A DNA stretch of 64,000 nucleotides, taken from assembly GCF_021228295.1 (NCBI RefSeq), contig NZ_JAJQPD010000008.1:163069-227068 (forward strand), written 5' to 3'. Positions 58,476-64,000 of this stretch are shown here, one piece after another. Source of the stretch: Agromyces humatus. Its GTDB lineage: Bacteria; Actinomycetota; Actinomycetes; Actinomycetales; Microbacteriaceae. The notes beneath the pieces are model-generated. The model saw only the letters and a list, made by a program, of their open reading frames with translations. It had not been told where the DNA came from and made no database searches. Made by a program: the position numbers and the translations under genes. Every line of letters starts with the position of its first letter. The stretch's first letter is position 1.

Positions 58476-59033
58476 CTAGTCTTGACGCAGCCCGAATAGC
58501 TTTGCGTGGTCGCCGACGTAGGACTCCTCGCAGACTCCCGGATCGGCTGCGGCGAAACCCAGCGCGGTCAGCCCGTAGCGCGTGTGGAAGTCTGGCGAGA
58601 TCTCGACCATCCCGATCACTACACCGTCTTTCGTGACGTTCATCCGCAGGTTGTCGTCGGGACCAAGCTCCCGCTCACGCTCGGGAAGTTGTTCCAGTGC
58701 CGCTGCGAGCAAATCGATGTACAACGAGTGGGGCAGATGCGTGCTCTCCTGGATCGTCTCCGCACCGACACTGATATGCCATTCGAGGGTGGCTTGGATG
58801 GCCTCAGCGCGGCTGGCGTAGAACCCTTCCTCGGCCAGTTCTCGGACAATGTCGAGCCCGCATGCGATTGCCAGCTCGGTCTCGGTCGGCGGAGTTCGTT
58901 CCGGCGCGAGAGTCTGCTCAACCATCGCATCGATCGAACCCGGCCGTGTTTCACCCGGGGTGGCGCACCCGACGGCGCCCGTCAGCACTCCGACGAGCAC
59001 CGTAGCCAACAGCGCAGTGCGAATGCTGTTCAT
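58476..59033 (-). CDS. lipoprotein of unknown function, operon partner
   Basis: 185 residues from the ATG at 59033 (GGAGGA upstream). Lipobox LTGAVGCAT. Mature part: ELAIACGLDIVRELAEEGFYASRAEAIQATLEWHI...LLAAALEQLPERERELGPDDNLRMNVTKDGVVIG. First gene of a two-lipoprotein operon; both are probably surface or envelope proteins. Confidence 0.75.
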   Translation of the reverse strand: MNSIRTALLATVLVGVLTGAVGCATPGETRPGSIDAMVEQTLAPERTPPTETELAIACGLDIVRELAEEGFYASRAEAIQATLEWHISVGAETIQESTHLPHSLYIDLLAAALEQLPERERELGPDDNLRMNVTKDGVVIGMVEISPDFHTRYGLTALGFAAADPGVCEESYVGDHAKLFGLRQD

Positions 59034-59246
59034 GGCGTGTCCTCCGTCAGCAGTGGTAGCCAATGCTCGCGACAGTTCGCCGTCGCTGCTGTTTCTGTGG
59101 TCCTCCACGTGCACCTCCTCAACTGAGATATGTCCTGGGAACCGGAAAGTTGAACACGCAGTGGCCCAGCGTCATGCTCAAAGCGGAATTCTGCGCCCGC
59201 TCGAGGATCGTCAACTGACGCCTGCCTCTCTGTCGGTAGCGCGGCA

Positions 59247-59252
59247 TAGGCT
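59247..59252 (+). promoter_or_regulatory. -10 box, leaderless (TAGGCT)
   Basis: TAGGCT, 6 nt before the GTG at 59259. Confidence 0.55.
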
Positions 59253-59258
59253 CACAAC

Positions 59259-59648
59259 GTGGCCACCCTCGACGACCTGCGACGCACCACCGTCGGGCTG
59301 CCCGGTAGCGATGAACGCGCGACGACGGGCGGCGCCGCTTGGTTCGTTCGCGGCAAGCTGTACGCGTGGGAGTGCCATCCGTGGCCGAGCATCCCCGCAG
59401 ACATGCGCGAGACAATCGCGGCCGAGCTCGTCGTCGGCGTGAAGGTCGCCGACCGCCTGGACGCCCTCGCTCTTGTCGAAATGGCGCCCGACGTGTTCCT
59501 GCGCACCACCACCGCTTGGGGCGAGCCGAAGGTCGCATTCCGCATGGCCGGCATCGACGAGGACCATCTCGCCGAGCTCGTGACGGACGCTTGGCGCGTA
59601 CAGGCTCCAAAGTATCTGCGGCGCGAGCTCGACGACGTCGGCTCTTAG
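59259..59648 (+). CDS. MmcQ/YjbR family protein, second copy
   Basis: 129 residues. VATLDDLRRTTVGLPGSDERATTGGAAWFVRGKLYAWE...VADRLDALALVEMAPDVFLRTTTAWGEPKVAFRMAGIDEDHLAELVTDAW: MmcQ/YjbR layout, distinct subgroup from the 18269 protein. Function of the family unknown. Confidence 0.85.
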   Translation: MATLDDLRRTTVGLPGSDERATTGGAAWFVRGKLYAWECHPWPSIPADMRETIAAELVVGVKVADRLDALALVEMAPDVFLRTTTAWGEPKVAFRMAGIDEDHLAELVTDAWRVQAPKYLRRELDDVGS

Positions 59649-59668
59649 AGGATGGCGGAGCGGCGGCG

Positions 59669-59995
59669 TCATTCCTCGCCCCATTCGAACGAGCTCAACT
59701 CCCACGGATCGTCGGGGGTGCGGCGGTCGGCCTGTGTACCCGGCGGTATCGCTGCCAGTTCCTCCAGCGTTGGGTCGGCGGAGACAACGTGCCGAATGTG
59801 CGTCGCCACGCAAGCACCAGGCGCGTTTGGGTCTTCGCCATCGGAAACTGCCCAATCGCCCTCAGGGGAATGGAGCACCTGCAGGACGGCCGCCCCTCCC
59901 AAGACAGAACGGGTAACAACCGCGCCAAGGGCAGCAGGAAAGGTCCCCTCCTCGAACGGCCACGGCATGTACCGGAACATCTCCGCACCGTTCAC
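59669..59995 (-). CDS. unknown small protein, immunity-like (108 aa)
   Basis: GTG start with GAGAGG 8 nt upstream. GDWAVSDGEDPNAPGACVATHIRHVVSADPTLEELAAIPPGTQADRRTPDDPWE resembles DUF2185-type immunity proteins (a TH/LxHxxxxDPxL-LPPG-A-R pattern). Convergent with the MmcQ gene. Confidence 0.6.
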   Translation of the reverse strand: MNGAEMFRYMPWPFEEGTFPAALGAVVTRSVLGGAAVLQVLHSPEGDWAVSDGEDPNAPGACVATHIRHVVSADPTLEELAAIPPGTQADRRTPDDPWELSSFEWGEE

Positions 59996-60295
59996 TCGGA
60001 TGGCCTCTCAGTCGACTACAGGAAGTCCACGCATTATCGCGCACGGAGAGGACGCTGCCCTCCCCTGTCGCCCCCAAGACGATCCTCGAGCGGATGTCCG
60101 CTGGCCGCCTTGCGCCGTCCGAATCAGCCCTCGAAGACCTTGGAACTCGTGAATGCGGTATCGGCTGAGACGGCCCCACGAGTTCCGGTGGGCACCCAGA
60201 GGTCGAGTGGGTGACCGTTCGTTCATCTGCGCAACAGTGGTGGCGGTGAATGAGGTGATCGAGTGGCGCGAGGCGATGAACTGATCATCCTTGCT

Positions 60296-60766
60296 TTACC
60301 GTTGCTCGGCCGCGTGTGCCGCCGCGTTCGTCGAGGTCCGCTTCTCGTCGCGTTTCCCGATCCGATCGAACGTGATTGCACCGGCGAGAGCGATGCCAAG
60401 GACGATGCCCACGGTCCAGATGAACGTTGCAGTCAGATCCGCTCTGAAGAAGTACCTCGCAAATGCGCCCGCAACGCCGATGACCCCGGTCAGAGGGACA
60501 GTAACGGCGACGGCAACCAGTTCCGCGCGCCATGGGCGAGTCACCTTTGCCAGTCGCATGCAGAACCAGCCGAATGGCACGGCGATCACGAGCAGCGCCG
60601 ACAGCCAAAGACGCTCGGCGAGCATTTCTTCGGCGCCCGCGACATAACGAGCGCCCGCCTCGCCGAGCAGCGTCGCGACTTGAATCAGCCCGATCACGGA
60701 TTGCCACACCAGGATCGCATGCAGTGCTCCGCCCACCAACAAGATCATGCGCTCAACCGGACTCAT
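60296..60766 (-). CDS. membrane protein, 156 aa
   Basis: ATG at 60766 overlaps the stop of the DUF4166 gene (ATGA). Four predicted membrane helices, basic C terminus. Third gene of the operon 62024-60296. Function unknown. Confidence 0.75.
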   Translation of the reverse strand: MSPVERMILLVGGALHAILVWQSVIGLIQVATLLGEAGARYVAGAEEMLAERLWLSALLVIAVPFGWFCMRLAKVTRPWRAELVAVAVTVPLTGVIGVAGAFARYFFRADLTATFIWTVGIVLGIALAGAITFDRIGKRDEKRTSTNAAAHAAEQR

Positions 60767-61398
60767 ACTGAGGTCCTGTTTGGTAGCACCCGGCGTAGTC
60801 GTGGGGAGACGCGGCGTGGCGGCATCTTGGCGTCGTGGCACGTTCGGATTCTAGGGCCCGCCCAGCTCGAACAAACTGGCGGTCGCTCTGGCGCCAGATC
60901 AGACGGAAGCGCCCGCAGGCCGATCGGGAAGCGGAACGCGAGCGGGCCATCGTAGAAGCGTTGCGCGTCCGAGGTCAGGATCATGCTGCCGTCCTCGTCG
61001 ACGGTCAGGTCGAGGTCGACGGCGAGGTGTTGGTGGGTGCCGAGATAGTCCACGACGCGGTCGCCGACGAGGATCATCGTCGCGTCGAATCGTCGCCGGC
61101 GGCCTCGGATGTCGTACTCCCGCACGAACGTGATGGTTTCGCGGCCGAGCGGGTCGCGGTACGGGAAGTTCTCAATCCGGAAGGGCACGTCCCTACCCAC
61201 GTCGGGGATGAGGATGTTGCGCAGTCTCCCGACCTGCAGGAACGGGACCGTCCACCACGGCCCACGGCGAATGCTCGTCATCATGCCGGTGCCGATGCAT
61301 GCCTCACGGGAGTCGAGCCCGACCCCGAACCGCCGCTGCATCATCGGATGCAGGCGCGCGAAGTCCTCACCCAGGGCCCGCTGGAAGATCGATGTCAT
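60763..61398 (-). CDS. DUF4166 protein with atypical C terminus
   Basis: 211 residues. SIFQRALGEDFARLHPMMQRRFGVGLDSREACIGTGMM...VPFRIENFPYRDPLGRETITFVREYDI...RRFDATMIL match the start and middle of DUF4166. After RFPIGLRA the sequence turns into an Arg/Pro-rich stretch unlike the family, so a frameshift or truncation is likely, but overlaps at both ends keep it in the operon. Confidence 0.75.
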   Translation of the reverse strand: MTSIFQRALGEDFARLHPMMQRRFGVGLDSREACIGTGMMTSIRRGPWWTVPFLQVGRLRNILIPDVGRDVPFRIENFPYRDPLGRETITFVREYDIRGRRRRFDATMILVGDRVVDYLGTHQHLAVDLDLTVDEDGSMILTSDAQRFYDGPLAFRFPIGLRALPSDLAPERPPVCSSWAGPRIRTCHDAKMPPRRVSPRLRRVLPNRTSV

Positions 61399-62024
61399 CG
61401 GATCTGCTCCGGGGCGGGAAGACTGGCGAGCGTGGCCGGCGCGTCACGGAGGTGATCATCTCGCCGCGAACCATCGGCAGGTGCTCGTCGGCAGCGCGCC
61501 GCGCGTGGCCTTCCGGGCTGCCAGAACCACAGCACGCTGCGCAGCGGCCACCGCTCGGGTGCCTCCCCGCGCTCGATCCAGATGCGAAGCCGGTCGAAGC
61601 TCCACGCGGTCACCCATCCCAGGATCGGACGGACCACGAGATCCGGCATCCGGCCCCACCCGGGCGTGTAGTCGTAGCCGGTGATGAACCGGATGCCGCC
61701 GTCGACCGGGATGTATCGCCAATACCCGCGTCCAGCGCGGATCGGCGAAAGCCGATCAGATGTCCCGAACCGCCACGCGGATGTCCGGGAACCGTCCGGA
61801 CGCGACGCTTCGCCGAGGCTGACCCCGACACCCGCCACCGTGTGGAACGGAACCTGACGCGTGTAGGTAAAGCGGGCCGCACCGGCCTCCGTCATCCCGG
61901 CCGGGACGATCTGCGAGAACCGCAGATCCCACCGCCCATGCTCACCGGGCCGCTGCGTCAGCGCCCAGACATCCTCGAGATCCGCATCGATCGTGATCTC
62001 CACATAGATGCCTCGCCGCGCCAC
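61395..62024 (-). CDS. SRPBCC (START-like) family protein
   Basis: 209 residues from the leaderless GTG at 62024. VEITIDADLEDVWALTQRPGEHGRWDLRFSQIVPAG is a typical ligand-binding SRPBCC start, followed by RFITGYDYTPGWGRMPDLVVRPILGWVTAWSFDRLRIWIE. Binds hydrophobic ligands in the cytoplasm. Stop overlaps the DUF4166 start. Confidence 0.8.
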   Translation of the reverse strand: MARRGIYVEITIDADLEDVWALTQRPGEHGRWDLRFSQIVPAGMTEAGAARFTYTRQVPFHTVAGVGVSLGEASRPDGSRTSAWRFGTSDRLSPIRAGRGYWRYIPVDGGIRFITGYDYTPGWGRMPDLVVRPILGWVTAWSFDRLRIWIERGEAPERWPLRSVLWFWQPGRPRAARCRRAPADGSRRDDHLRDAPATLASLPAPEQIR

Positions 62025-62031
62025 ACCCTCG

Positions 62032-62037
62032 AGCGTA
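62032..62037 (-). promoter_or_regulatory. -10 box, leaderless (TACGCT)
   Basis: TACGCT on the minus strand, 7 nt before the GTG at 62024. Confidence 0.5.
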
Positions 62038-62258
62038 AGCGACGGCAACCCGACCCTTCCACGGGACGCCGCTGCGCCGCGGTGCTACCGCTGCCCCGTC
62101 ACAGGACGTCGCGCAGAGCGATCCCTTCCGGGGAAGCGGCCGCGCTGATGCGCGGCCCGGGGTCAAGCCAGGGGCCGGCCCTGTTGAGGCCATGGCTTCG
62201 TACGCGCGACTAGATTTGGTGTCGCCAACCCGGTGAAGCAACAGAACGGGACTTTCAT

Positions 62259-62666
62259 TTGAACATCGAACTCGCCTATGTGCGACAACAGCGCCCGCTG
62301 GGGACGCTGTGGGCGAGTGCACTGCTCATCATGGGTGGCGTCCTCTTCGTGATTCCGATCGTGTTCACGTTCCTCGCGAACGCCGCAACATCCTCATCGA
62401 TTGACCCGGAGTTGCTCGCACCCCTCATCGTGACGGCGGCCGCCGGTGCTGTCCAACTCGCGGCAGCATGGGGGGCGTGGCGCGGCGACCGTTGGCCACG
62501 GCGAATCCTCCTCGCCTTGCTCGCCGCTGAAGTCGCGAGTCTGCTACTTGGCTACGAGTTTGTCTTCCTCGGGATCATCCTCACTGGAACAGCGACGTTC
62601 CTCCTGTGGCGATCGGGCGCGCGCAATTATTCAACGAACGTGCTCGCCACCCGCCGACGACCCTAA
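62259..62666 (+). CDS. small membrane protein, 135 aa
   Basis: TTG start. Four predicted helices (LWASALLIMGGVLFVIPIVFTFL; two central; GYEFVFLGIILTGTATFLLW). No family recognised. Confidence 0.65.
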   Translation: MNIELAYVRQQRPLGTLWASALLIMGGVLFVIPIVFTFLANAATSSSIDPELLAPLIVTAAAGAVQLAAAWGAWRGDRWPRRILLALLAAEVASLLLGYEFVFLGIILTGTATFLLWRSGARNYSTNVLATRRRP

Positions 62667-62857
62667 TCGACTTGCCGCAGGGCGGGTACCCGGACCAGAG
62701 GGCACCAGCTTGCGAGCGGCACTCCGACGGGTCAGCTTCTCCTCATTGGGCCGAGAGGCGGCGCGAACGTAGAGTTTCCGTCGTCCACTGCAAACAATGA
62801 TCCCGAGTGAACGAGGCCGAATTCGGTCTCGTCAAGTCCTGAGCAGGAGCCTCCGAT

Positions 62858-63088
62858 TTGAATCCATGGCTGGTATTGCTCGGCAGCGTCGAAATGGCGT
62901 TCGGCGTCTACGTCCTGTGCAACTTGGAGAAGATGCTGCGGTGGAGCCAGAAGTACATGGAGCAGAACGTCGGCAGAGTTGGAAAAGCATTCGCGGAGGG
63001 CGCGAGGCCACGATTCATGATCTATCCCGGTGTCGGCTTCATATTCGTCGGCGTGCTCGTTCTTCTTCAGGGCGTGGACCTCTTGTAG
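62858..63088 (+). CDS. small membrane protein, 76 aa
   Basis: TTG start with GAGCAGGAG upstream. Two membrane helices flank a charged loop with RWSQKYMEQNVGRVGKAFAEGARPRFMIYPGVGFIFVG. No family recognised. Confidence 0.65.
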   Translation: MNPWLVLLGSVEMAFGVYVLCNLEKMLRWSQKYMEQNVGRVGKAFAEGARPRFMIYPGVGFIFVGVLVLLQGVDLL

Positions 63089-63164
63089 CGAAGCGGTGGT
63101 GGATCGTGCGCAGCGACGCGGCGGGAACCACAGTCGATGCCGGGACCCACGCGCATGAGCGCAA

Positions 63165-63575
63165 TCACTCCTCGCTCTCCATCAGCCGCGGGATGAGGTG
63201 CTCGAGGGACCAGACCGCTGCGGGCTCTAGGCCCGTCGCTTCCTCCACGGTCGCGGGACGGATCTCGCCGCGCGCATACAGTCGTGGTGCGCCAGTGATG
63301 GGATCCCAGGTCGCTTGAGCTGGCGGCCACTCGTCGGCCTCATCGATACCAGGATCAAAGCCGACAGCTGGCACGAGGTCCGACCGGAGAGCGTGGTTGT
63401 CGACCCCCACAACAAATTGGTAGTCGCGATTGCCTATAGGTGGCAGCCCCGGTTCGTCCGTTGTTGTGCGGTAGAACGCAACAGCGGCGTCTCTCAGGAC
63501 GCGGCCGTAAGCGTACCGCCCGTTCGGCAGAGTGAACTGGACGACCGAGCCGAGCTCGGGACGTCGCGGCTTCAT
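63165..63575 (-). CDS. Imm26-like immunity protein
   Basis: 136 residues from the ATG at 63575 with GGAGG 6 nt upstream. LGSVVQFTLPNGRYAYGRVLRDAAVAFYRT is the beta-strand start typical of Imm26, followed by FVVGVDNHALRS. Immunity proteins of this type neutralise secreted or contact-delivered nuclease toxins; no toxin is seen nearby. Confidence 0.75.
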   Translation of the reverse strand: MKPRRPELGSVVQFTLPNGRYAYGRVLRDAAVAFYRTTTDEPGLPPIGNRDYQFVVGVDNHALRSDLVPAVGFDPGIDEADEWPPAQATWDPITGAPRLYARGEIRPATVEEATGLEPAAVWSLEHLIPRLMESEE

Positions 63576-64000
63576 GGGAATCCTCCGAAATCGTCGAAGA
63601 AGGAATCGGACATCAGTTAGCAACCGAACAGCCCGACGGAGATGGTCGTCTTGGATCAAAACGGCAACAGGCACCGCTCCGCCGCGACGAGAATGCCCGA
63701 GAGGACGAGCTCGACGAGCGTGGCCAGGGCGCATTCGCTGCACGGTGTCACGCTACCGATTGACGTCTGCGTCTTGGGTGCCCGGAACCCGGTCGGCGAT
63801 CGATACATCGTGATCGACATAAGCGCGTGGGGGTCAAGCCAGAACCATCATGGCCGCTGATTCGCGTATGCCTGTCCCGCAAAACTGCCCGATGAAGGTG
63901 CGGCGGATTCTGGTGGTCGACGCAACAGGTCAAGTGTTTTGAAGGCTATCCGAGATCTGTTGCGGCGATGTGGTGTTCGGCTCGGAGGCGGCTGGCGGGT
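63576..64000. other. right-hand end, no supported gene
   Basis: The last 425 bp hold only short frames on either strand with no SD, leaderless box or recognisable motif. A gene running off the end of the window cannot be excluded. Confidence 0.4.

Noticed and set aside
1..64000. CRISPR arrays, rRNA genes, riboswitches
   Set aside because: No regularly spaced repeats, rRNA segments or conserved riboswitch cores seen.

Overview
The window is high-GC DNA from an actinobacterium. Ku plus a Pol-PE-Lig LigD, two LytR-CpsA-Psr (LCP) wall proteins, a CWB2 wall-binding protease and two copies of the small DUF7882 protein point to Microbacteriaceae, with an Agromyces-like genome my best guess (inference, no search run). 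Many genes have a TAnnnT box only 6-7 nt before an ATG/GTG and no Shine-Dalgarno sequence, so leaderless transcription looks common.

Layout. 1-13 kb is a stable chromosomal segment: a partial HAD phosphatase, an alternating LCP / tRNA-Ser / LCP / tRNA-Ser block, a secreted polysaccharide deacetylase, a secreted S1 protease with CWB2 repeats, divergent ku and ligD, an SDR oxidoreductase and two DUF7882 genes. 13-18 kb is centred on a histidine kinase / response regulator pair. Three genes around it carry the same inverted-repeat motif (TGAGA-N4-TCTCA), which makes a small local regulon plausible: the sensor operon itself, a phosphotransferase-fold protein and two small membrane or secreted proteins.

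18.8-32.5 kb is an integrated element. It lies between perfect 58-bp direct repeats derived from the 3' half of a tRNA-Arg(ACG) gene. It carries a tyrosine integrase, AlpA-like and XRE regulators, a replication-initiator-like gene with iteron-like repeats, one phage tail-fibre-like gene followed by helical proteins of unknown function, a small HTH protein that could be a terminase small subunit, and accessory genes (DUF3800, a DUF732-like secreted protein, an unknown 246-aa protein). No portal, capsid or large terminase is present, so it resembles a phage satellite or a strongly reduced prophage. Its integrase has Cys where the catalytic Tyr is expected, so it may be immobile.

32.5-64 kb is a plastic accessory region: transporterless enzymes and regulators (DinB, GNAT, AraC, an antibiotic-monooxygenase-type protein, RibD-type reductase, M14 peptidase, serine beta-lactamase-like hydrolase, thymidine kinase), an ECF sigma operon, several pseudogenes, remnants of IS30, IS256 and probably IS21 elements, and a duplicated DUF7010-like gene. 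From 53.7 kb to the end there are many small single genes of immunity-protein type (DUF6881, DUF4304, Imm26-like and others) with no toxin gene nearby, interspersed with paralogous unknown proteins, lipoproteins and small membrane proteins.
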